A stretch of DNA of 64,000 nucleotides from contig CAVPWP010000008.1 in assembly GCA_963709395.1 (NCBI GenBank), positions 525,707 through 589,706 on the forward strand, in the 5' to 3' direction. The first letter of the stretch is position 1; each line of letters opens with the position of its first letter. Positions 1 through 9,335 of this stretch are shown here, one piece after another. Source of the stretch: CAVPWP01 sp963709395 (GTDB lineage Bacteria; Pseudomonadota; Alphaproteobacteria; Rhodobacterales; Rhodobacteraceae). The position numbers and the translations under genes are program-made. The notes beneath the pieces are model-generated. The model made no database searches, had not been told where the DNA came from, and was given only the letters and a program-made list of their open reading frames with translations.

Positions 1-1
1 C

Positions 2-709
2 GTCTTCGCCGACCTCATCGCGCCCGAGGATGCGCAGCAATACATCGCAGGCCTGATCCTGCTTGGCGCGGCCCCCTGCACGGCGATGGTGTTCGTCTGG
101 TCACAGCTGACGCGCGGGGACGAAAGCTACACGCTTTTGCAGGTGTCGGTGAACGACGTGGTGATGGTCTTCGCCTTCGCCCCGATCGTGGCGTTCCTGC
201 TGGGCGTCACCGACATCGTCGTGCCGTGGGAGACGCTGCTGCTGTCGGTCGTCCTGTTCGTCGCGCTGCCGCTGGCCGCGGGGATCTGGACGCGCCGGCG
301 GCTGGGGGATGCGGCGCGGATCGACGCCTTCCGGGCGCGGATCAAGCCGTGGTCGGTGGTCGGTCTGATCGCGACGGTGACGATCCTTTTTGGGTTGCAG
401 GGCCAGACGATCCTCGACGATCCGCTGGTGATCGCGCTGATCGCGGTGCCGATCCTGATCCAGTCCTATGGCATCTTCGCGCTGGCCTATGCCGCCGCCT
501 TTCTGCTCAAGGTGCCGCACCGGATCGCGGCGCCCTGCGCGCTGATCGGGACGTCGAACTTCTTCGAGCTGGCCGTCGCCGTGGCGATCAGCCTCTTCGG
601 GCTGAACTCGGGGGCGGCGCTGGCCACGGTCGTCGGTGTGCTGGTCGAGGTGCCGGTGATGCTGTCGCTCGTCGCCTTCGCGAACAGGACACGCGCGCGG
701 TTCGCGTGA
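2..709 (+). CDS. acr3: ACR3-family arsenite efflux permease (3' part)
   Basis: The reading frame is open from base 2, so the 5' part lies outside the window. The product is an inner-membrane arsenite exporter of the ACR3 (BART) family that removes As(III) from the cytoplasm. The visible 235 residues include the family segment GAAPCTAMVFVWSQL, which carries the conserved transmembrane Cys needed for As(III) transport, and about six further hydrophobic helices ending in a short basic tail. The neighbours arsR and an ArsP-like permease, all on the same strand, support the role. The gene ends 42 nt before arsR, with an operator-like palindrome between them, so arsR and downstream genes may have their own promoter. 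Confidence 0.88.
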   Translation, partial: VFADLIAPEDAQQYIAGLILLGAAPCTAMVFVWSQLTRGDESYTLLQVSVNDVVMVFAFAPIVAFLLGVTDIVVPWETLLLSVVLFVALPLAAGIWTRRRLGDAARIDAFRARIKPWSVVGLIATVTILFGLQGQTILDDPLVIALIAVPILIQSYGIFALAYAAAFLLKVPHRIAAPCALIGTSNFFELAVAVAISLFGLNSGAALATVVGVLVEVPVMLSLVAFANRTRARFA

Positions 710-720
710 GAATCGACTCG

Positions 721-744
721 ACATAACCGGAAAAGTGGTTATGT
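721..744. promoter_or_regulatory. Perfect 8+8 inverted repeat, probable ArsR operator
   Basis: ACATAACC and GGTTATGT are exact reverse complements separated by 8 bases, ending 7 nt before the arsR start codon. ArsR/SmtB repressors bind such imperfect or perfect dyads over their own promoters, so this is the obvious site for autorepression that is relieved by As(III). The assignment is inferred from position and symmetry. Confidence 0.7.
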
Positions 745-751
745 TGGCCGC

Positions 752-1069
752 ATGAGCACGACAAGCCCCAATGCCCGCGCCCTTGCCGCCCTTGGACATG
801 ACGCACGTCTGTCCATCTTCCGCCTTCTGGTGAAGGCGGGTGACGAGGGGCTGCGCGTGGGCGATATCGGCGCGCATCTGGGTCTTGCCCCGTCGACGTT
901 GGCGCATCACCTGTCGACGCTTGTCGATGCAGGGCTGGTGGTGCAGGACCGGCGCGGGCGCGAGGTGTTCAACCGGGTCGATTATCTGGCGATGCGGGCG
1001 GTTCTTGGCTTTCTCACGGCCGAATGCTGCGCAGGTGTCGACCTGACACAAAGCGAGGACGCGGCATGA
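752..1069 (+). CDS. arsR: ArsR/SmtB-family arsenic-responsive repressor
   Basis: This 105-residue winged-helix repressor should bind the adjacent palindrome and release it on binding As(III). The helix-turn-helix covers about residues 36-62 (VGDIGAHLGLAPSTLAHHLS). The classical ELCVCDL metal site in the recognition helix is absent. Instead there is a vicinal pair Cys92-Cys93 (AECCAG) near the C terminus, as in ArsR types that bind As(III) through C-terminal cysteines. ATG 752 starts right after the operator. Flanking ACR3 and ArsP-like genes make an arsenic role much likelier than another metal. Confidence 0.88.
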   Translation: MSTTSPNARALAALGHDARLSIFRLLVKAGDEGLRVGDIGAHLGLAPSTLAHHLSTLVDAGLVVQDRRGREVFNRVDYLAMRAVLGFLTAECCAGVDLTQSEDAA

Positions 1070-1118
1070 CACGCAGTTTTTCGCGGCCAAACACAACGAC
1101 ATTTCCGGAGATTTCGAA

Positions 1119-2170
1119 ATGACAGACACGTCGCTTTCCGCTCAGCGTCCATGGGGTGCCTTTCTTGCCGCCCTGCGTGAGCAGCGGGTCTGGCTGGCGT
1201 CGGCGCTGATCCTTGGCGTTCTTGCGATCCTGCAGCCCGCGCAGGCGGTCGAGAGCTTCCGCTTCACGATCGAGGCGCTGGTAGGGACAGCGCCCTTCCT
1301 GCTCCTGTCGATCGGCATCGCCGCCTGGGCCGGGGCGACCGGGGCCGACAATCTGATCGCGCGCGCCTTCACTGGTTCGCCCGTCCTGATGATCTTCCTC
1401 GCGGCGCTGGCGGGCGGGCTGTCGCCGTTCTGTTCCTGCGGGGTGATCCCGCTGATCGCGGCGCTTCTGGCGATGGGGGTGCCGCTCTCGGCGGTCATGG
1501 CGTTCTGGCTGGCCTCGCCGGTCATGGACCCGTCGATGTTCGTGCTGACGGTCGGTGTGCTCGACCTCGAGTTCGCGGTCGCCAAGACGCTGGCCGCCGT
1601 GGGGCTTGGGGTCTTCGGCGGGCTGGCCGTGCATGCTCTGGCGCGGGGCGGGGCGCTTGCCGATCCGTTGCGCGCGGGCATCGGCGACGGCGGCTGCGGC
1701 GGGGCCAGGGTGCGGGCGCCCAAGCCCGTGGTCTGGCGCTTCTGGACCGAGGCCGAGCGGCGCACGAAGTTCTCCCGCGAGGCCGTCGGAAGACGACGCT
1801 CTTCCTTGCCAAGTGGCTGACGCTGGCCTTCCTGCTGGAAAGCCTGATGCTGGCCTGGGTGCCGGCCGAGACGATCACAGCCCTTCTGGGCGGCACCGGC
1901 GTCGGCCCGATTGCCCTTGCGACCGTCGTGGGCGTTCCGGCCTATCTCAACGGTTACGCCGCGCTGCCGCTGGTCGGCGGGCTGATCGGGCAGGGCATGG
2001 CGCCGGGGGCGGGGCTTGCCTTCCTCGTGGCGGGCGGGGTCACATCGCTGCCCGCGGCCATCGCGGTCTGGGCCTTGGTCAAGCCGCGGGTCTTCGCGCT
2101 CTACATCGCGCTGTCGCTGTCGGGCGCCTTCGCCGCGGGCCTGCTGTTCCAGATGTGGAGCCTGGCGTAA
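1119..2170 (+). CDS. arsP: ArsP/DUF318-type permease, frameshifted
   Basis: This is an eight-helix-type membrane permease of the DUF318 (ArsP_1) family. Members next to arsR export trivalent organoarsenicals such as methylarsenite. The signature SPFCSCGVIPL, with the family's Cys pair, lies at about residues 104-114, and the second half repeats the glycine-rich VGVPAYLNGYAALP pattern. The frame breaks near 1787. Reading up to EAV in one frame and continuing with KTTLFLAKWLT in the next restores a normal protein of about 350 residues if one base (probably a C in GTCCGG) is missing from the sequence. A real frameshift mutation cannot be excluded, but many neighbours show the same defect. Confidence 0.8.
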
Positions 2171-2249
2171 ACCGGCCTTCGGCGATCCGGCACGGTCCCC
2201 TTGCCGCCGCGATGCGCCCGGCGCATTCTGCGAGCGAACGAGGCCCGAG

Positions 2250-3201
2250 ATGACGCTGATCGAAACCCCGCCGACACGGCCACGCGACGCGGTCGAGGCG
2301 CTGCTGAACGACCCGCGCGATGGCGTGCTGGCGAGTCATCGCCGGTGTCGAGGGGCCATCGTATCGTCCGGTCGGCGCGATCATGGCGATCTTCGACCGA
2401 CACGAGCGCACCGGAACCCTGTCCTCGGGCTGCATCGAGGCGGATATCGGTCTCCATGCGATGCAGGCGCGGGATACGGGCGCGCCGGTGATGCTGCGCT
2501 ATGGCCGCGGGTCGCCCTTCGCGGATATCGAACTTCCCTGCGGCGGCGGTCTCGACATCCTGCTTCTGCCGCGACCCGACCGGGCCGTTCTTGCCGAGCT
2601 TGCCGCGCGGCGCCGGGCGCGTGTCGCGGCGACGCTGGAAATCGGCCTTTCCGATGGTGCCATGCGGCTGTCCGAGACGGGTGAGACCGGGCGGACGGAC
2701 GATTGCCTGCGGGTCCGCTTTCTGCCCGATCTGCGCTTTCTCGTTTTCGGCAAGGGGCCGGAGGCAGTCACCTTCGCCGGTCTGGTGCAATCGGCGGGCT
2801 ATCCCAACATGGTCCTGTCGCCGGACGCAGAGACACTGGCAGATGCCGCCCGGGCCGGATGCGCAACGCGGCACCTGGTCGAGCAGGCCTTTCCGCCCGA
2901 TCTCGGCGTCGATGACCGGACGGCGATCGTGCTTTTCTTCCACGACCATGACTGGGAACCGCCCCTCCTTCTGGGGGCCCTGGGCACGGACGCCTTCTAC
3001 ATCGGCGCCCAGGGCAGCCAGCGGGCACGGGATGCGCGGCTGATGGCGCTTGAGGCGATGGGGGCGGCGCCGTCGGATATCGCGCGGATGCACGGGCCGG
3101 TCGGGCTGATCCCCTCGACCCGCGATCCGCGTACCCTCGCGGTGTCCGTTCTGGCCGAAGTCCTGGCGATCGCCATGGCGCCTGTCGGCATGAACACCTG
3201 A
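2250..3201 (+). CDS. xdhC: XdhC/CoxI-family molybdenum-cofactor insertion protein, frameshifted
   Basis: XdhC/CoxI proteins bind molybdenum cofactor, help sulfurate it and insert it into xanthine dehydrogenase-like enzymes in the cytoplasm. The N-terminal XdhC_CoxI domain shows VIAGVEGPSYRPVGA, GTLSSGCIEADI and ELPCGGGLDILL; the C-terminal Rossmann domain starts near LRFLVFGKGPEA. The frame starting at ATG 2250 is interrupted at about 2334. Removing one A in GCGAGTC joins GVLA to VIAGVEG and yields 316 residues, normal for the family. No molybdoenzyme subunits lie in the window, so the partner enzyme is encoded elsewhere or this is a stand-alone paralogue. Confidence 0.78.
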
Positions 3202-3368
3202 GCGATCAGGCGTCTTGTCCACCTCACGGCGCGCCCGAGAGCGGGCCGACAAGGATGCTCGACTTGCGGGGCGACATGGGGCGGACATCTCTCCGCGCGG
3301 CACATCCGGGGACCCGTGGGGCCTGGGGATTGCCTTGCAGTGATCGCCCCGGCCCACTAACCGTGAAG

Positions 3369-3390
3369 GCGATGCGGCTGGCCGCATCGC
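3369..3390. repeat. Hairpin with 9-bp perfect stem
   Basis: GCGATGCGG and CCGCATCGC are exact reverse complements around a 4-nt loop, 15 nt before the next start codon. There is no T-tract, so it is not a clear intrinsic terminator. It could be a leader hairpin or protein-binding site for the glycan operon that follows. Confidence 0.4.
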
Positions 3391-3405
3391 GGACTACGGT
3401 GGCGC

Positions 3406-4290
3406 ATGGACAATGAACCCAGATGGCAACTCGTGCTGGTTCTGTGGGGTACGAAATACGGGGCCGATGAGGTGAACCACCTCGTCGCCACGGTCAAGCG
3501 GCTGGCCAGTCATGCGCCACGGGTCGTGCTGCTGAGCGACCGCGACCGGCCCGGACTGGACGCGTCCATCGTTGTCCGCCCGATCCCCGAGTTCTTCCTG
3601 CGCCCCGAATTCCTTGGCTCGGGCTGCCAGGCCAAGCTTGCGATGTTCGAGCGCGGCGCGGTGCCGGACGATCTGCCGGCCATCTTCGTCGACGTGGACA
3701 CCGTGGTCTTCGGGGACATGACCCGGTTTCTCGAACTGCTGCGAACGCGGAGAACGGTTGCGATATTCCAGAGTGCAATCGTGCCCATCGGTCCGGTCGG
3801 GCGCCTGATCTGGAAAATGACCAACGGGCGGAAATATGCCCGCGGCAATTCGTCGATCGTCGTCTTTCACCCCGGTGAGTTCGGATTTGTCGCTGAACGT
3901 TTTCGAGCGCTCAGCGAAGTGTACCCAAGCGGGGCTTTCCGCCCCATGGCAGCTGATGAACGGTTTCTGAGTTGGGCCGCGCAGCCGCATCTCCGAAGAA
4001 TTCCACGCTCCATGGCAGTCAAGCTGCCGACCGAGTTCGCTCTGCCCTGGCGCTGGCTCGTCTTGGCGCGCGGGGCGATGCCGTGGAATCGCCGGCGCTG
4101 GGCAAACCTGATTGCGGTGACGCTTCCGGGCGTCGAGTTGAAGGGGCCAAGACTGGCGGGACTTCCTGCAGGGGTCGAGATTCGTGATCAGAAGGGAAGG
4201 CGGCTGGTTTGGTCGGATCGGGCGCTCGGGCCGGTGCGGGCACGGATCATCGACTACTATGGCGCTCTCGAAGCGCGAAAGGCAGGCTGA
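3406..4290 (+). CDS. Putative GT-A-fold glycosyltransferase
   Basis: The 294-residue product has the layout of small bacterial GT-A transferases: an N-terminal beta strand (WQLVLVLWGTKYG), then a metal/nucleotide-sugar DxD in IFVDVDTVVFGD at about residues 90-101. No signal peptide or membrane helix is seen, so it would act at the cytoplasmic face. It resembles the gene at 12701-13453 in both the N-terminal and DxD segments. The stop codon is one base before the neuA-like start, so it belongs to the operon making an activated nonulosonic acid. Acceptor and donor cannot be read from sequence. Confidence 0.6.
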   Translation: MDNEPRWQLVLVLWGTKYGADEVNHLVATVKRLASHAPRVVLLSDRDRPGLDASIVVRPIPEFFLRPEFLGSGCQAKLAMFERGAVPDDLPAIFVDVDTVVFGDMTRFLELLRTRRTVAIFQSAIVPIGPVGRLIWKMTNGRKYARGNSSIVVFHPGEFGFVAERFRALSEVYPSGAFRPMAADERFLSWAAQPHLRRIPRSMAVKLPTEFALPWRWLVLARGAMPWNRRRWANLIAVTLPGVELKGPRLAGLPAGVEIRDQKGRRLVWSDRALGPVRARIIDYYGALEARKAG

Positions 4291-4291
4291 C

Positions 4292-5009
4292 ATGATCCTG
4301 GGGCATATCGGGGTCCGGAAAGGGTCGAAGGGCGTTCCGGGAAAGAATTTCAAGGACTTGTGCGGCAAGCCGCTGATCGACTGGTCGCTCGGGCAACTGC
4401 TTGGCAACCCGCGTGTCGGCGCGGTGGTCGTGTCGACCGACGACGAGGTGATCTACGACCACGTGGTCGCCCTCGGCGCGCTCGACATCGGGTTGCGTCC
4501 GGCCGAACTGGCGACCGACACCGCCCCGAAATGGGGCGTGTGGCAGCATTCGCTCGACGCGGGAGAAAGGGCGGCGGGCCAGCCTGTCACGGCCTTTCTC
4601 GACCTCGACGCCACCTCGCCCCTGCGCGACCCTTCCGACATCGATGGCGCGCTCGACCTCTTCGAGGCAGAGCACCCCGATATGGTGATGTCGGTCTGCG
4701 AGGCCCGGAAGAACCCCTATTTCAATCTTGTCGAGCCTGACGAGACCGGGGCGCTGCATGTCTCGAAGCCGCTTGCCCGGCGGGGTCTGGTCGCGCCAGA
4801 CCGCGCCGAAGGTCTATGAGCACGCGGCCTCGACCTACGTTGTCGATCCGGACTACCTGCGCCGGGCGACGAGCATCTACGAGGGCCGGGTTATCCCCTT
4901 CGAAATGCCGCCCGAGCGGTGTATCGACATCGACAGCGACTTCGATTTCCGGCTGGTCGAGTTCCTGATGCGGGACCGGCTGGCCTCAACAGGCCGAGGA
5001 CACTCATGA
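4292..5009 (+). CDS. neuA: CMP-nonulosonate (acylneuraminate) cytidylyltransferase, frameshifted
   Basis: The enzyme should activate a nonulosonic acid (sialic-, legionaminic- or pseudaminic-type) with CTP to give the CMP-sugar. The N terminus GVRKGSKGVPGKN is the CTP-binding motif of the NeuA/PtmB/LegF group, and LDLDATSPLRDPSDI is the second conserved block. Frame 1 runs to 4783 (KPLARR) and the correct continuation VWSRQTAPKVYEHA is one base on. One extra G in the GGGG run at 4782-4785 explains it and gives 238 residues. ATG 4292 follows the upstream stop by one base, and the stop overlaps the next gene as ATGA. The exact sugar is undetermined. Confidence 0.8.
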
Positions 5010-5797
5010 CCGCGCAACTGAGCGACCGCACCATCTTCATCACCGGCTCGGGCGGCGTGCTGGGCTCGACCTACGTGCGCCGGATGCTCGATGCGGGCGC
5101 GCGCGTGATCGCGTCGGACCTGCCCGGCGCGCGGGCGGACGCGCTGACGGAGGCGCATGGCGAGAACCCGGACTTCCGTTTCTACGACCTCGACGTGGGC
5201 GACGAAGACCAGGTGACGGGGATCTTCCGCCGCATCATGGCCGACGGATGGGAGCCGAACGTGGTCCTGAACAACGCCGCGATCACCGGCGAGCTTCTGA
5301 TGGGCGCCGGGAAGAGCTTTCCGTCCTTCGCCGACACCTCGGTCTCGGACTGGGAGCGGACGCTGCGCACGAACCTCACCGGGGCCTTCATGATCGCCCG
5401 GCAGATGGACCGCGACATCGTCGGCCGCTATCCGGCCACGCTGATCAACGTCGCCTCGATGTACGCGCTGAACGGGCCCCATCACCGCATCTACGACGGC
5501 ATGCCGTTCAAGAGCTTCTCGGCCTATTCGACGACCAAGGCCGGCATCCACGGGCTGACGCTGTGGCTGGCGGGCTACTGGGCCGACCGTCAGGCGACGG
5601 TGAACACCATCGCGCCCGGCGCCGTCTTCAACGGCCACTCCGAAGAGTTCCAGCGCCGGGTGGGCGAGCTCATCATGATGAACCGCATGGCCTCGCCCGA
5701 CGAGATCGCGGATGTCATGCTGTTCCTGTGCAGTCCGCAGGCGGGCTACATGACGGGCCAGCTCGTCAACGTCGATGGCGGGTTCTCGGGGTGGTAG
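5006..5797 (+). CDS. Short-chain dehydrogenase/reductase (PtmA-like)
   Basis: This is a classical SDR of 263 residues: cofactor-binding FITGSGGVLGS near the N terminus, NNAAITGE, catalytic Ser in INVASMY and YSTTK as the Tyr-Lys pair, ending with the usual VNVDGGF. It is translationally coupled to neuA (ATGA at 5006-5009). In Campylobacter legionaminate loci an SDR (PtmA), a cytidylyltransferase (PtmB) and a MocA-type oxidoreductase (PtmF) occur together, and the same trio is contiguous here. I infer a step in supply of the amino-sugar precursor, but substrate is not proven. Confidence 0.8.
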   Translation: MTAQLSDRTIFITGSGGVLGSTYVRRMLDAGARVIASDLPGARADALTEAHGENPDFRFYDLDVGDEDQVTGIFRRIMADGWEPNVVLNNAAITGELLMGAGKSFPSFADTSVSDWERTLRTNLTGAFMIARQMDRDIVGRYPATLINVASMYALNGPHHRIYDGMPFKSFSAYSTTKAGIHGLTLWLAGYWADRQATVNTIAPGAVFNGHSEEFQRRVGELIMMNRMASPDEIADVMLFLCSPQAGYMTGQLVNVDGGFSGW

Positions 5798-6733
5798 ATG
5801 CCCTGCGCATCGCCGTCATCGGGGCAGGGTCGATCGGAACGCGGCATGCGGGGAACCTGCGGACGCTGGGCGTGGGCGTCGACCACATTCCCTGGCGGGC
5901 GTTCCGGCCCGAGGCGCTGAAGACCGGCATCGACGGGGTCGTGATCGCCACGGCGACCCCGATCCGGCGCGAGCTGATCGCGCTTTGCGCCGATCTGGGG
6001 CTGCCCTTCTATGCCGAGAAACCGCTGACCTGGTCGCCTGACGAGGCGCGGGCCATCGCGGCGGCAGGGTGCGCCGGTGGCCGAGCGGTCGATGGTCGGG
6101 TTCATGATGCGCTATCATCCCGCGCTGCGGGACCTGGCGGCGCGGGATCTTTCGGGCGTCTACGGCTTCTCGATGGAGATCGGCCACGACGTGCGCCAGT
6201 GGCGCGCGAACTGGCGCTTCGGCGACAGCTATGCCGCGAAGGCCGAGGGCGGGGGTGTCCTTCTCGATCTCTCGCACGAACTCGACATGGCGGTCGCGCT
6301 CTTCCCCGGTCTTTCGGTCACGCGCTGCGACGCGCTGGGTCATGCGGCCTTCCCGGGCGTCGACATGGCGAGTTTCGTGCAGGCCTCGGCCCCGGGTGGC
6401 CCCGTGGGGCGGATCGCGATGGATTATCTCTCGCCGGTGTCGATCCGAAAGACAGTCCTTCGGGGTCTCGATCACCATGTCGAGGTCGATTTCCTGAGGC
6501 CCGCGCTGACGGTCGTGACACCCGAGGGCGCCGAAACGACGACCTATGCCTTCGAGCGCAACGACATGTTCCTCGACGCGATGCGCGACTTCCTTGCACT
6601 GGTCGCGGGGCGCGCGACCTCGGGCAACGCGCTGATGCCGCGCTTTGACCGGATGGGGGCCAGCACGGCGTTCATCGCCGAAGCGTGGAGCGCGCGGGCG
6701 TTCGCCGGAGACGTCGACTTCGCGCTCGACTGA
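5791..6733 (+). CDS. Gfo/Idh/MocA-family oxidoreductase (PtmF-like), frameshifted
   Basis: An NAD(P)-dependent sugar oxidoreductase: Rossmann motif IAVIGAGSIGTRHAG at the N terminus and the family lysine in YAEKPLTW. I choose GTG 5791, which overlaps the end of the SDR gene by 7 nt; the ATG at 5798 is in the wrong frame. The frame breaks at 6070, where removing one T joins AAAG to APVAERSMVGFMM and gives 313 residues, usual for the family. It converges on the GT30 gene with a 6-nt gap. Its place beside neuA and the SDR parallels ptmF in Campylobacter legionaminic-acid loci. Confidence 0.75.
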
Positions 6734-6739
6734 CCGGTC

Positions 6740-8057
6740 TCAACCTCTTGCTGCGGCGAGGGCCGCGGGCAGGGCCTCCAGAAGCCGTGCGACCCCGCCG
6801 GAATGCGCCGCGAGGAAGCGGTCGATGGCGGCCTTGTCGCCGGTTCCGATCTCTTGCAGCGCGCTCGACAGTTCCCCCGCATCCCGCACCCGCCGGGCGA
6901 CGCCCGCCGCTTCGGCCTCGACGAAGGGGTATTCGATCGTCCCGATCTCGGGGCCGGTGATCACGGGCTTTCCGACCGCGAGAGGTTCGATGATGTTGTG
7001 CGCGCCGTGGGGCGTGAAGCCGCCGCCCACGACCACAGCGTCGGCCATGGCGAGGTAGAAATACATCTCGCCCAGGCTGTCGCCGAGGAAGATGTCGGGC
7101 AGTCGTCCCGGGCGGGGCGGCGTCGATGGGGGCGGAAAGGGTCTTGGGCAATGCGCGGGAGCGGCGCAGGACCGTCAGGCCGGCCGCCTCGAGGAAATCG
7201 CCCACCTCGCCGAAGCGTTCCGGGCGGCGGGGGACGTAGACGAAAAGGGGCGGTGTGGCGTCGCCCGCCCGCAAGGCGCGGATCGCGTCGAGATAGACCG
7301 GGTCCTCGCCCTCGACCGCGCTGGCGATCGTGATGACGCGGCGGTCGGCCGCGCCGATCCAGTCGCGCGCGGCCGTCCCGGCCTCGAGAAGTGCGGGCGG
7401 AATGGGCTGCTCGAAGCGCAGTTCCCCCGTGACATGGATGTTCGGCACGCCAATGGCGGCGAAGCGGTCGGCCTGAAGGTCGGATTTCACGAAAGCCCCG
7501 GCGAAGGCGCGCATCACCTCCTGCCGCAGACGCGGCCAGCGGCTGTCGCGGGCGATGGATTTCGTTGGATACTGCGCGTTGCACATGAAAAGCGGAACGC
7601 CGGCGGCCTTCGCGGCATAGACCATGCGCGGCCAGATCTCGATCTCCATGACAAGGCCGAAGGCGGGGCGGAACGCCGCGAAGAAGCGGCGGTAGGCGGC
7701 CTTCGTCTCGAACGGCACCCAGACGGCGGCGAGGCGGCCGGCGGCGATCTCGGGCGCGAAGACCCGTTCGGCCTCGCGCCGGCCGGCGGGGGTGAAAAGG
7801 GTGACGACGACGCTGTCGCCCCGGTCGAGAAAGGCGCGGATCAGCGGAACGGCCGAGCGCATCTCGCCCAGCGATACGGCGTGAACCCAGACGGCGCCGG
7901 GCAGGGGGACCGGATAGTGTCCCAAACGTTCGTCGATATGGTCTGCATAGAGCGGGTCCTTCCGGCCCCGGCGGCGCAGGTAGGACAGGATCAGCGGCCG
8001 ACCCGCCGTCCAGAGAAGCGACCAGACGCCAAGAAAGAGGCGCATCCCGAGGCTCAT
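6740..8057 (-). CDS. GT30 (WaaA/KdtA-like) CMP-ketosugar transferase 1, frameshifted
   Basis: Family GT30 enzymes transfer Kdo from CMP-Kdo to lipid A at the cytoplasmic face of the inner membrane. Visible signatures are the N-terminal membrane anchor RLFLGVWSLLWTAGRPLI, WVHAVSLGEMRSA with the conserved Glu, EIEIWPRM, and GGGFTPHGAHNIIEPLAVG near the C terminus. The frame shifts at about 7100-7130 (one extra base) between APIDAAPP and RLPDIFLGDSLGEM; the joined product has about 438 residues. The start overlaps the stop of the second GT30 gene (ATGA, 8054-8057). Its presence in a neuC operon raises the possibility that it transfers a nonulosonic acid and not Kdo. Confidence 0.75.
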
Positions 8058-9335
8058 GCGCGCGGCCCCATGAGCGCGAGAAGATCGGCGGCGAGCGGGT
8101 CGAGCGCGCCCCGTGCGCCGTCGACGAGGCTCCGGGCGCGTTGGGCCATCTCCGCCAGGTCCGGCGCGCGCAGGGCGTCGGCCAGCGCACCGGGGGCAAC
8201 CTCCCGTGCGGCACCGGCGGCGTGCAGGGCGGCGTAGTCGGCCGCGAAATTCGACACGTCGGGCCCGTGAAGGATCGCCGTGTCGAGGCAGGCGGCCTCC
8301 CACGGGTTGTGCCCGCCGATGGCATCGAAGCCGCCGCCGATCAGGGCGCGGTCGGCAAGGCGGTACCAAAGCCCGAGTTCGCCGTAGGTATCGGCCAGCC
8401 AGACGGCTGTCTCCGGGCCGGGCACCTCGCCCGCGCTGCGGCGGGCGAAGGGCAGGTCCGCGCGCGCCAGTCGTTGTCCGATCTCATCCGCCCGGGCCGG
8501 ATCGCGCGGAACGAGGATCAGGAGTTCCGCCGGGTCGTCGCGAAGCGCGATGGCTGCTGCGATCGCTTCGGCCTCGTCACCGGGATGGGTGGACGCCGCG
8601 ACCCAGACCTTGCGCCCCGCGAGCGCGTCACCAAGCTCTGCGAGCGCATCCGGGTCGGCGGAAAGCGGCGGGGCGGCGGATTTGAGCGACCCCGTCACCC
8701 GGACCGAGGCCGCGCCGAGGTCCTTCAGACGCAAGGCGGTGCCCTCCTCCTGCGCCGCGATCAGCGCGAAGCGCGATAGCGTGTCGCGGTAGAGCGCGGT
8801 CGCAACGCCGCGCCTCCGGGCGCTTGCCGCCGTGATCCGCGCGTTGACGAGCGCCTGCGGAATGCCGCGCGCATGGGCCGCCGCCACCGCACCCGGCCAG
8901 ATGTCCTGTTCCGACCAGACGGCAAGGTCGGGCCGCCAGTGATCGAGAAAGCGCGCCAGGTACTGCGGCGCGTCGAGGGGCAGGAACTGGTGCAGGGTGC
9001 GGGCAGGCAGGTTCGCGCCCGCGACCTTCGCCGAGGATCGCGCGGTCGATGTGACGAGGAAGCTCAGCGCCGGGTCGATCCGGGCCATCGCCTCGATCAA
9101 TCCGCGCAGGGCCAGAACCTCGCCCAGACCCACGGCATGAAGCCAGACCAGAGCGCCTTCGGGCCTTTCGGACGAGGGACGGCCGAGCTTCTCCTGCCAG
9201 CGTTCGGGGTCTTCCTTCCCGCGCGCCAGCCGCCGCCGCAGGATCGTCGGGCGCCAGAAGCGGGATCGCCCGGCTTGCGGCAAGATAAGCGCGCAGGGCG
9301 GGGCCAGTGGTCGCCCCGTCACTCCTCGGGATCAT
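8054..9335 (-). CDS. GT30 (WaaA/KdtA-like) CMP-ketosugar transferase 2, frameshifted
   Basis: This second GT30 paralogue has WLHAVGLGEVLALRGLIEA with the catalytic-type Glu, SEQDIWPGAVAAA and a C-terminal GGGFDAIGGHNPWEAACLD motif. The best start is ATG 9335: LRAYLAASRAIPLLAP in that frame joins TILRRRLARGKEDPERW in the next if one extra base near 9250 is removed, restoring about 426 residues. The start then overlaps the neuC stop by 17 nt and the stop overlaps GT30-1, so neuC and both transferases form one operon. The paralogue is clearly diverged from the first copy, so this is not a recent duplication. Confidence 0.75.
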
